Positions 48,966 through 61,793 of a DNA stretch of 64,000 nt are shown one piece after another. The stretch is from Glandiceps talaboti (lineage: Eukaryota; Hemichordata; Enteropneusta; Spengelidae): assembly GCF_964340395.1 (NCBI RefSeq), contig NC_135558.1:1716001-1780000 (forward strand), given 5' to 3'. Under the pieces are notes generated by a model that had not been told where the DNA came from, did not search any database, and saw only the letters and a list, made by a program, of their open reading frames with translations. A program made the translations under genes and the position numbers. Numbering within the stretch: the first letter of the stretch is position 1; every line of letters starts with the position of its first letter.

Positions 48966-50546
48966 CACAGTGAGAACAGTAATGTTAATTAACTATAATG
49001 TTTACTTTACTATTTCCTCTGGTGGTAAAGCCTGTAGCATGGCCAGTTTGGTTTATGACTGGATTATGTAATATATTGTAAGACAGCTGTTTCATCACCT
49101 ACCCATATAAACTGAATGTAGCTGGCTTTTACAATATTACAATAAGACAACCAAGAAAGATAAACCTGTTATATTGGTATGACTTGGTTCCAAATTGATT
49201 TTAAAAAATAAAGAAGTACAAAACCTTGTAGACACATCCCTTTAAAGTTTGATTAGGATGTTGCTATACTTGTCTTGTACACTTCCAACATAGGATGGCT
49301 GGATTATGATGATGGAAATTGTATGAAAATTTTGTTTTGGTTACAACTTTAAATCTTTAAAAAATTATATATCTATCATTGCCCTAAACATGAAGTTGTG
49401 CGGCAACGCAATATTTGCGCTATTTTTTCTAGCTCTAACTAGCTTGCTGAGTCAATTTCTATATTACCAGTACTTTTTGTTTCTTAGCTCTAACTAGCTT
49501 GGTCAGTCCATTTCTCTATTACTTTTTATTCACAAAGTAGAATTTCAATTGCAGAAATGGATGAAATGTCCTTGGCAGATGTGATCGATTTTCTGATTGT
49601 CTAGCTAGATTATACAGAATATTATATTTTAATGAAGGGACTGCATAGCAGTAATAAATTTATATATTGTAAACAAAGATAATTTTTTTTTCTGTTAGAT
49701 ATAAAGTGTTGTGAGGGGTTTCTATTACAATGTGTTACAATTTTCTATAGACTCAAGCAGACCTGTTTTCTCTCGCAGATTTATTAGGCAGCATAGGTAT
49801 GTTACTGTGAATTGTATTTCTCTACAAAGTGCAGAGTATAAACTTGGAAGATTTTATTGTAAGGCTAATAATGTAAATACTAAAACACTTCTTCAACGGA
49901 TATGTATACATTTACTTCTATTTGTGTGGAAATAACTTAAGACTAACTGTAACCTTTGACACCACAGAGAATTATGGGAAATCTAAGATGGCTGACAGAA
50001 AGCTACATGAACTTCTGACTTCTGTTCTAATTCCGTGAGTGAAAGATATCATTATTTCATTATTTACCATACTTGTTTTTTCTATCATGTGCCTAGACTA
50101 AACCTTTGGGGATTTTCTTAATGTCCAGCTTTTAACAAATAATTTTTAGCAAGACTCAATACAAGTTAAGTTGAGCATTTTGTAGCAGAAAGGTTGCATT
50201 ATTGTCTATGTTAATTTTTTGGTTTCAAGGTGGTGTGTGAGATGACAACTCAATTGTTTTTATGGCCAATGGAAAATTTTCAAAAAACTGAAATAAATTG
50301 TACTGAGTACAATGTGATAAAGTTTGGTGCATATTTTATTCAAACACAGATGAAATGTGTAAATATTGTAATGATGATTATTCATAGTACAATGTTATCT
50401 ACCACTGAGACAGTGCAGTGCTCAGTGCCAATGCAGACTTTACAGCATGTCAGACATTATGTAAAGTCAATGAAAGTGGGACTGTCAAGCCAACAGGGAC
50501 ATTTTGTAATGAGCAATCTAAATTGTGATTTCATGTTGACCATGTG
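48966..50546. other. Gene-free stretch
   Basis: A 47-bp motif (AGCTCTAACTAGCTTGGT) seen at 48212 recurs at about 49430 and 49487. A 107-aa plus open frame (50230-50553) and a shifted frame over it are cysteine-rich but broken by stops. No gene is supported. Confidence 0.45.
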
Positions 50547-50882
50547 TGGATGAGGATTGGGTATTTATTTTGGATTTTTAATTTATAAAACAATTTTATC
50601 ATGGCTTCCTACTTGGAAAATCAATGTGAAACAACATATGCCAAGTCTTTGTTTGTAGTTCAATGAATTGCAAAAGCATAATAAATGTGTAAAACGCTGT
50701 TATTGTACGTACAATAACAAACATTTTTATACATTTTTTGGCTTTTTGCAATTGTAATGTATTACGTGACAAACACAGACTTTGAAAATGTTGTTTCACA
50801 TTGATTCTTCAAGTAGGACACCATGATAAAAAAAAATTATGAATTAAAAAAAAATCTAAAGTAAATACCCAATCCTCATCCA
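50547..50882. mobile_element. Full-length palindromic foldback element
   Basis: The ends TGGATGAGGATTGGGTATTT and AAATACCCAATCCTCATCCA are perfect inverted repeats. Pairing continues imperfectly across the whole 336 bp to a central 20-bp palindrome, GTTATTGTACGTACAATAAC, near 50698-50717. Relatives occur at 22902-23510 and 28530-28600. No coding capacity. Confidence 0.8.
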
Positions 50883-50928
50883 TATAGACTAGAATAGTAA
50901 CAAAAAACAAATAGACAAACAATAATAC

Positions 50929-51034
50929 ATACATGCATACATACATACATACATACATACATACATACATACATACATACATACATACATACATACATAC
51001 ATACATACATACATACATACATACATACATACAT

Positions 51035-51089
<55 letters not shown>

Positions 51090-51166
51090 TACATACATAC
51101 ATACATACATACATACATACATACATACATACATACATACATACATACATACATACATACAAACAT

Positions 51167-51215
<49 letters not shown>
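50929..51215. repeat. Compound (CATA)n(CAGA)n(CATA)n(CAGA)n array
   Basis: Alternating blocks of two tetranucleotides, so the compound array has itself been duplicated. Confidence 0.97.
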
Positions 51216-51216
<1 letters not shown>

Positions 51217-51410
51217 CTTAAGAATGACCAACCACAATCACATGACTGGTATTGGTACCCTGAACCATGGTTGACATAGTTGTATTAAGATTACACACAA
51301 AGTAATATAAGTAGTACATATTGTGGGGATCATGTGTGTGACTTGTACCTAGTTAGGAAACTGTAGAAAACATGACAATGGTCAGACTGGTAATTTGTTA
51401 TAATTACAAC

Positions 51411-52790
<1,380 letters not shown>

Positions 52791-53400
52791 TTGTTAGCAT
52801 GCACTAGCATATGGAGAAACATTTTTAAAAACTGTACAGTTGTGCTACAATGCCATTGGTGGTATTTTTTATTATGTAAAATGATTTAATTCTTAGGAAA
52901 TTTGTAAAAATTTTGTGGAAATGTTATGGGTAAAAAGCTTAATAATGATTTTGTTTCTATAGTTAGTGAACCTTGTTACTAAAAGTGTTATCATAGAACT
53001 TTGTCCTTGGCCTGGTTCCAAAAAAACTAAAAGTGCTAACTGTGTATTTCTTCATATATATGTACAAGGTACAAGGGGTCTTTATGAACAACAGTCTCTC
53101 ACTGTATATGCTACACTGCAGCTGCTCTTCTCCTCGAGAGAGGTTGATGACTAGGGGTGGTTATTTAGTGCTCTGAATATTGTTATCATAGAACTTTGTC
53201 CTTGGCCTGGTTCCAAAACTTCAGGTCTTTTATATATACCATATGTTACGTATATAATACCTGTCATACAAACAACCAATAATCCAGTTATCTGCAGTGA
53301 TCCTGTGACGTTACAAGGCTTATATATGAACCGTGTCGCGTGTCCCGAGTTACATATCGCAGCCACAATACAACACTGCATGGACTTTTCACACCGTCTG
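52791..53400. other. Gene-free stretch with a direct duplication
   Basis: GTTATCATAGAACTTTGTCC and the following ~18 bp occur at about 52988 and again at 53182. Confidence 0.6.
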
Positions 53401-55529
53401 CAGTACCGTAGCCTGTGGGGGGGGGGGGGGGGGCAAGGGGGGCAGCTTTCCCCCCCCCCCTGAGATTTTGGAAACAAGAAAGAAAAAGAACTACTTTTTG
53501 AATACATAGCGATGCTATTAAAATCGTTATTTACGTGACGATTCCTAGGATGCGCGATTTCAATGAATAGTTCACTAAAGTGACTGTACACTGACTCCTG
53601 GCTAATATGTATCTTATATCGCTATTGTACGCTGGCTTAACTTTGAATTAAAATATGTCCAGTTAAAAATTGTAACATTTTGCAGAAAATTAAAAAAAAT
53701 TTGCACGGGAGAGTACAAAAGAAGTGCGCACGTGCACTGTGCATTTTCTGCGAGTAACAGTAGTCTTGAAAGTCTCCTTCATTTGAAGATAGCAAGTCGC
53801 AATTATAATGTCAGCGAGTGAAACTCAAAAAAAAAGACGGAAAAAGTCGTTCAACGTGAGGTTGCCTGCTATGCTGCATGGAGTGACTCGTGACTCCGAA
53901 GATGCGCTCGATCTCATTTACATCTTGTTCCTTATATTAAAACATTTCATGCTGATAAAACGGCAGATCTCTTTTTGGAATATTTGGTGGCCCTGAAAAA
54001 CTATTAAACTAGGTACGCAGTTTAAGATCCACTATTTGAAGATATTTCTTTCAATAATTGTGTTCGACGTTGTCTTTGGTTAAAATGTTGTTTGATATAA
54101 TTATCTCATTGCACACTGACACTAGCGTTATTCCGCAATTAATTTTGAAGCGACAATTTGCTATGGAAAGAATGGCCCTGAATTTGCAAACAGAGCTGTA
54201 CCTACGACATCAAAATCCAAACTTCAATTTCCATTATAATGATAATGACAAGGAGTATTCACTGAGTTCACCTTGGGTTCCAACATAAACGAGGCCATAA
54301 CAGTTTTGGGAGTTGGGTAAAGAAAATGATTATTTTGTTGTGTTACTTATTTGAGAAAGCACCATCCATTTTTTTTACTTTGAATGTGACATCTTTTCGG
54401 CAACTACTTTTAAAGATACGACATTAGACCAGAAAAATGAAAAAGCTGTTCAACCTACCCATATATGTTTTTCTGGTGATGGGCAATATATCCTCATGCG
54501 GGCTTCGCATTTTATTTTCAAAATTAAGGATATTTCTTTATATTTTCTGAATAGTACATGTAACAATATACATTTGAGTCTATTCCAAATTATATAATAT
54601 CTTATACAGTGGTTTACTTGGCTATGATGTTGCATACAATCATAAATTGATATTAAATATCCACTGTGCACTAAAAAGAATTGAACAAAAGTTTACGACC
54701 ATTGGGCCATCAAAAGTCTGAAAGTCTTGAAATGTTTTGATCTTTATTCGGGATTTTTTGGAACGAAATTAAACTTCAGGAGAAGTCAATTTACTATGTG
54801 CACATCCGCATAATATGTCTTTCAGCTTTGTCACAACAAAATACACTTCCAGATAATATAATATGTAATGCATAGCATAATTGTTTCAATTCTGGTATTT
54901 TATTATGTCTATGGTTTGATATTTTATGCCTTTAAATGGCCTCCTACACTGTCTTATTTTCTATTTTTTTCACCTTTGGAGTTGTCTCCGTCCAATGCAT
55001 CATTGTACCATATGATTTTATATCTCCACTGTAGTGTAGGTGACAGAAGCCTGAGAAGGGGTGGCTAAAATAATGCTTGAATTTCAATTGGCGGAGCTTA
55101 ACATTTTTTGAGAAGAGAGGATGCGAGGAACTACACTCATTTGTTTAACCATAAATTGTGTACATTTCCTAACTGTAGCTATGCAGACAAATTACATGAG
55201 ATAGTATCAAGATGACTGAATAAGTTCTATCTAAACTCGACCTGAAATATTTTGCTGTCATTTTATATGGTTTGTTTTATCCTTGTCAAGCATTGTGAAA
55301 AAAATGAAATCGACCTACTTACCCAATGTGATGGGTTAGGTTACCCATTGACAAGCATTTTTTATTTTTTCTGACCTTACATATGATATTTAATTGCGTA
55401 TGCTAAAAAATATATCATGTAAATTGCATGCAAATTTATGTAAATTAGCACTTTTCTAAATTTTAAATGCATGATTGCACCAAGACAAAGTTCTGCCCCC
55501 CTTGGCAATTTGGTCAGGCTGCGGCCCTG
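53401..55529. mobile_element. Probable degenerate hAT-like DNA transposon
   Basis: The left end CAGTACCGTAGCCTG and the right end (complement CAGGGCCGCAGCCTG) are followed on both sides by CAAGGGGGGCAG. This resembles the CAGTGGCGTAGCC / G-run ends common in hAT elements. About 2.1 kb. The inner short frames (for example MSASETQKKRRKKS at 53808) are unrecognised and broken. No clear 8-bp target duplication is seen, so the assignment is tentative. Confidence 0.45.
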
Positions 55530-55835
55530 GTGACCGTACAGTGTGTTTGTAATTGTGTGACAGCGTCCCCAGCGACTGAATTCATGCAATCAACCACACG
55601 TTTCAGTATTATACCGTGGTAATCATAATGAACTCGAGTCGGGCTGTAGTGTATATATTGCACCAACCGAGCGCGTAGCCGCTTATACCACGTACATGCA
55701 CATCAATAAATTGTTTGACAAAATGTTGTTAAAGTCAAACTTTGTAGGGCAAATAAAAGCGCATAAGTTAGGGGCAGCTGAATAACCCACTCAGGAGTTG
55801 AATCCTAACGCTACTTAAAGTGTTGAAAAGATATT
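55530..55835. other. Gene-free stretch
   Basis: Nothing recognisable. Confidence 0.5.
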
Positions 55836-56427
55836 ATGAACACCACAGGGAGCAGCAAGCATGTAACTGAGTGATCGATCGATCGATCGATTGATTGATT
55901 GATTGATTGATTGATTTATTATTTGGTTGAATGATTGATCGATTGAATGATCAATTTTTGTGGTGCAATATAACTTATTTTGTGTGTGAAATTGATCAAT
56001 TCACTCATTGAGTTTTAAAACTATCTCTTTTTCTTTCCCTTGTTACTTTGCACTTTGCTCTCAGCTATATCTCAGACCACTAGCAGTCTGAGGCTGTATG
56101 TAATTCTCTCTTTTCTTTATTGACTAAATAAAGACGCCTTGTCCATTCTTCTAAATTAAAACATTCTTAATCTTATAATTGGCGAGAGATCACTTACATT
56201 AACAGTTTGCTTTATCTCTCATCTGCTGGGAGATTATCACACTGGACAAACATTCGATCATGCATAAACTAGTAAGGAAGATATAGCTGAGAGCAAAGTA
56301 ACCAGCGAAAGAAAAAGAGATAGTTTTAAAACTCAATGAGTGAATTGATCAACATCACGCACAAAATAAGTTATATTGCACCACAAAAATTGATCATTCA
56401 ATCGATCAATCATTTAATAAAATAATA

Positions 56428-56458
<31 letters not shown>

Positions 56459-56512
56459 CAATCGATCGATCGATCGATCAGTTACATGCTCGCTGCTCCC
56501 TGTGTTGTGAAC
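55836..56512. mobile_element. Large inverted-repeat element containing GATC/GATT arrays
   Basis: Arms 55836-56073 and 56278-56512 are inverted copies with clear homology (ACAGGGAGCAGC...GCATGTAAC; CTCTCAGCTATATCT). A 205-bp unique centre lies between them. Both arms carry GATC then GATT microsatellite blocks at the matching place. No transposase. Confidence 0.85.
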
Positions 56513-57680
56513 TCCTGTATGTAGTAACCCATTGGCTAATACGATTTGAGAACGTGTTCACAAATTAGCAAGTCAATGTGAGCAACAGACCAGTGACTGG
56601 CTAATCCATTTTAATAACATGGTATTTATGGAACACTTGTTTACCTAAATTTTGTCATTTCCCTCCGAGAGCTCGTTATGGCTTCTCAACGATTTCGGGG
56701 ATAGACTGGTTAGTAAAATTGAAACTTGATAACCTCTAAAAAGTTATACCTTGAACTTGTAGATAATTGTATTTGTCCCAAGGCCAAATTGAAATCGACT
56801 CTGTGTGGCCGGCTCTAAAACTTACGCGATTAATTTCACTGACCACTGAGTTGTCACTAATGTTCCTTTGTTTCCAAGTCAGATTATTATCCAGTCATTT
56901 CCTGAAGAATAAGTACAATTAAGTGTATTTACATGCTACATGTAACACGTGTTCCAAAATCTGTAGAGTACTCGCATTTTTTTGATAGACCGTTCTCTCA
57001 ATTTACTATCTTCTCCAATTGTTAATACTAGTACCGACATTTAACTGCAAGTTAGGGACATCATTGACCGTTAATATTAACGTCTTTATTCTGACACATC
57101 TGTTTTTGTGTACAGCCACCCGTATGATTGATAAGTCAAGTCAAGTTGATCAGTTTATATTCTTGATATATTCTTGATGTAAGCAAGGTGTGGGAATTCA
57201 AGTCTACTTTTGAATAAAAGTTGTTCGGAGTGAGACTACTTACAATAGGTGGAGCGTTGATTTGTTGTTTGGGGCATATTTAATGTTGTGGAGTTTGTAC
57301 TAAATTAAGTTTTGCGTGCAAGCTCCAGAACGCACAAACGTTCAAAAATGAAAAACAAAACAATTAATGACACAATTATTAATTGCATCTAAGTTTGAGA
57401 CACACAGCGTAAATTAATTTATCTTTAAGTTTATTCTGTGCTTTATACAATTGTCATTAGTTTTCAATAGAAATACATAAAGTTTTAGTGAACATGTCTT
57501 GCAGAGAGCTTTGATATTGTATTCAAATAATGCAATTTCTGAATATTGTTCCGAATCAGTGCAATATTACACAATGTCCTGCAATCGTGTAAATAACGTT
57601 CTCGTGAAAGAAAGGATGACACGTGAAGTGGTGTAATTAAAGTTAATTTTACCACCCATAACAGTAGGAACGTTTGTTCG
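56513..57680. other. Gene-free stretch
   Basis: AT-rich unique sequence. No features supported. Confidence 0.5.
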
Positions 57681-58018
57681 TATGTATGTATGTATGTATG
57701 TATGTATGTATGTATGTATGTATGTATGTATGTATGTATGTATGTATGTATGTATGTATGTATGTATGTATGTATGTATGTATGTATGTATGTATGTATG
57801 TATGTATGTATGTATGTATGTATGTATGTATGTATGTATGTATGTATGTATGTATGTATGTATGTATGTATGTATGTATGTATGTATGTATGTATGTATG
57901 TATGTATGTATGTATGTATGTATGTATGTATGTATGTATGTATGTATGTATGTATGTATGTATGTATGTATGTATGTATGTATGTATGTATGTATGTATG
58001 TATGTATGTATGTATGTG
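57681..58018. repeat. (TATG)n microsatellite, ~84 pure units
   Basis: Uninterrupted TATG for about 338 bp, followed by short GTCT blocks. Open frames through it are artefacts. Confidence 0.98.
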
Positions 58019-61000
58019 TGTCTGTCTGTCTCTCTGACTGTCTCTCTGTCTGTGGTATAAGCCTTCAATTAGTCACAATGAAACCGTGATCTATAGTGCT
58101 CTCATAAACAGAGGGGCGTTACCTCACGGCAATACACTTTCAGCCTAATAATCAATATCATTTACTTTTTAGCGATAAATTAATGGAATATTGGGGGAAG
58201 AGGCAGTGAGTAAAATAGGATGAAGGTGTATAATTGGTAAATTTCATTTCAGATATCAAGGTGCTTCAAAATTGACATACATTGTGTTGACGAATTCCGT
58301 ACTCAAAATGGTCACATCATAGCAGGTAAAAGATTATTCAATTTTATTTTAAAGGGAAGAGCCCCACAATATACACGATAAAGATCGATAAACGTAACCC
58401 TCGTATATGTATAGTTGAAAAGTAGTAATTACATATTTGTAAGGGCGCCCTCTATGTTCGTTTTCCGACAACATTCCAGCATTTCCAACGTGTTCTGTTA
58501 GTTGGCGCCATTGACGCGGCACTTTTAGTGACGAGTAGGCATTGCTATGAACTTACTGAGATTACTTGCTATTAAATTGCAACCACTGCTTTCCAATGAC
58601 AGTCTCAAATGAAAAGCGGGTCTCATTTCAAATAATATCGTGTTATTTCTTTCGTCTCCAATATCAACTTTGAAATGATTGATTGACATGTGTTTTGATA
58701 CAAGTGTTTATCTTATTAACTCCCAACTCCATCTTGAATTGCGACGAAATCAAATTGACTCTCACTTTCTCAATTTCCTTGAATATGATCATTTCCCGGC
58801 TTAAATTTTGATTTCTTTAACTCAACTCATATTTGATTAGGTAAAAATTCTACCCAACAAAAAAAAAGAAATGTTAGTTCTCCTATAATTTTCAGATTGG
58901 TGGGAAAGGTAGTAAGTAGGTAATAAAGAGATAGATTTCGATGACAATTTTTGGAAATAGAGTTCAAACATATTTACCAATCTCATAGAATTGAATTGAA
59001 TTGTGGTTCCTTATGTTAAATAGAAATAGTATATCATTATAAAATTACATTCATTTATAATCTCTATTCAATTTACAAGAAAGTAAATGATTTGAATACG
59101 ATACGCAACAATATTGTGTCGTGCAAAACGTGACACAGATCGGTCATTGTAAATGGATTATACAGCCATCCTCTTTACAATAAAAATGATTTATTTACAA
59201 ATTAAATTATCTATTGCGATCACATATTGTCGACATAAAATATAGGCCAGCCACAATAATATGGACATTACTGTAATAGTGTCAATACACTTATTTTCAC
59301 CTATTTCGCTGGAAAATATAACCACAAAAATAAATAGTGACTAAAATGCTTTCTTGTATATGAACACAATGTACCAGTCTGGTAATTAGTAAAAATTAGT
59401 CTTTGTGAACTAGCTGAAGACTGTAAAATGGCAAAATTTTCTAGTAGTGAAAATATCTAGGTTTGCAGTACCACGCTAGTGTCATACGCACCCAGACAAC
59501 GAATTTATGTGACAGCGGTCTCAAAATACTGCCTATGAAATAAATGGCTCAACTCAAGAATTTACAATACATTTCTTGTCTTGTTTGCAGTCGTGCTACT
59601 ATTTCATTCCTTTTCCAATATCAACTTTGAATGTGCTTGTACTATGCATTCTCGCAAACAGAGCTATTACTTCTTCGAAATAGGACCGGCTCGTTAAGAA
59701 CGGTACCGTAAAACGGTCGTGGCTTGCGACGACGGTACTATATTTCTGGTCGGGACTTCTCCTGCGCTGCTTCCAAACTTCGAGGTCAGGATTGTCATTT
59801 AGTAACAGCGCCCTCTGGCGTTAGCCGACTAGAAATCTTGAACTCTGTTCTCAGTACTTTGTCCCAGTCAGTACAAGGGCAAAGAGATAAAGATATAATT
59901 TATAGTTTGGTAATGATAACGAGATTGGTTTGATCAAAGTTTCAATAGGTGGTAGTTTGTTATTTTTAGACTTCAACCATCACCTACACCCATACAACCA
60001 TCACCTTCACACACACACACGTTCACACACACAAGGGCTCATTGTCTGCGTTCCATCTCAGTCAGAGCATAGTATAACCCGTATTATTTCCGAATCTGCT
60101 CCAGATCGTCTATGTTCAATTTCATTATAGCATTTGAATATATCTGGATGATACTAGTAGACAACCCTATTTTTCCTACAGGTCACCCCTTCCCCTAGGA
60201 AGTATTTCAGTCTGTGCACCTGTACTCTATGGCGATAGTTACTTTAGCAATCGCTGCACACCATCACATGACTCTGTGTGTAATCTGGATGAGCTAAAGA
60301 GATCGATTCACTTTATTCTAACCATCTTGTCTGTTGAAATCTAAAATGTGTGCTCATCTTTTCGCAAATTAAATATCATGATCATTCAATGACTTTGAAC
60401 TTTTCATTGAAAATTTTCTGAATATCGTCAGGATTTCATTTTGCATAAAGTTTTCTTTTTCAACTTTTCTTTTTCAAATCTAGACCACTGAACAGTTTTT
60501 GAATTGTACCCAGTCACGTGAGCCGCAAAGTTCGCTCAGTGATGAAATTCAATATATGTGATTTCGAAGTATACATATTCCTATAGGTATTCTTGCAAAA
60601 TGACGTGTCTGTTCCACAGGGAATTGTCGTATTTTGTGGAGATATGAAAAATCACTCACCTTCAAATTACTTTTTTATTTTGTAGATATTTGACAGAAAT
60701 TTGACGAGAAAATGTTTTCCGATCAGATTATTTTGTTTACCTGAAACCCCCTGGGAATGTTACAATGCAGTGTCGTCAAAAAATAGACCAAGTGATCTAT
60801 AAAATTGACAAAAATTAACATCTGAGACTAGCTGTACTACGTGTACGGTCGTAATTATGTACAGTTTGAGTCAAAACATGGGGTAATTTTATGTTTTCAT
60901 ACTCTGAACTATATATTCAAGTTAAACGTGATTTACGAAATTGATCAAAAACTTTCCCTTTGAGTTCATTTTCATCGTTTTTATTCTGTATTTTATTTTT

Positions 61001-61514
61001 GGACGTAATGTTTATTTTAGGTTGAAAGCATACATGTCATTCTTTCTAATTAGCTAATGTCAAAATTTGGGTAAAAAACTGATTGAAAAATAAATGACTT
61101 ACGTCTGACACGTAAGTATATTGTGAAACATATATTGTACGTCACTCTGCCAGCTGTTGACCTACACATGACCGAAAGTTTTCCCGCCAAAAGAACTTCA
61201 GCAATTTCTTGCTTTTCGCTACCATTTTTTATTTCAGACTGTAATGATTGCGCTATTCTTCTTTTTTTGAACTGACATCAACATATTGGTGAAAAATTTA
61301 TAATATTTAGATTTAAAAAAATCCATAAATATGGTAAGACCTATTTTGTTGCATATGTTCATTGACAATGTAATACGGTAATGCTATATGAACTATACAT
61401 TATAGGTTCGTTCTTGACACATACTGATACGATTATATAAAATGTTTATCTGAGCACCAAGCGTAGAGATATTAGTCGTCAATATGGATATTGTTACCAC
61501 CAAAATAATTCGAT
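58019..61514. other. Gene-free stretch
   Basis: AT-rich unique sequence. One CTCF-like motif lies near 59806. The short ACAC-containing frame at 59930 is not convincing. Confidence 0.5.
59806..59820. promoter_or_regulatory. CTCF-like motif
   Basis: CAGCGCCCTCTGGCG is close to the reverse-complement CTCF core GCGCCCTCTGGTGG. Related GCGCCCTCT strings occur near 22013 and 58443. Confidence 0.2.
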
Positions 61515-61535
61515 GAAATTCTTCTTTGTTGTTGC

Positions 61536-61566
<31 letters not shown>

Positions 61567-61567
61567 G
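61515..61567. repeat. (GTT)n microsatellite
   Basis: About 16 GTT units with minor interruptions. Confidence 0.9.
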
Positions 61568-61690
61568 CTTTTATTGTTTTTTTTTTATTTTCACTGTAGC
61601 CCACAATCATACAAATAATCGGGTTTGAATTTTTACAAAAAACAACAACATTGTGATGTTCTGAAAATAATATAATTCCGTGACTAACAT

Positions 61691-61745
<55 letters not shown>

Positions 61746-61793
61746 CACACACGCACACACATACACACACACACAAACACACGCGCGCGCGCC
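61691..61793. repeat. (AC)n microsatellite ending in (GC)n
   Basis: About 48 AC units ending CGCGCGCGCG. Alternating purine-pyrimidine sequence of Z-DNA-forming type. Confidence 0.95.

Noticed and set aside
53151-53591. 146-aa minus-strand open frame
   Set aside because: Crosses G and C runs at the transposon-like end, giving polyproline and polyglycine; no homology seen.
57649-58089. YVCM/YIHT open frames of 115-139 aa
   Set aside because: Translations of a pure TATG repeat.
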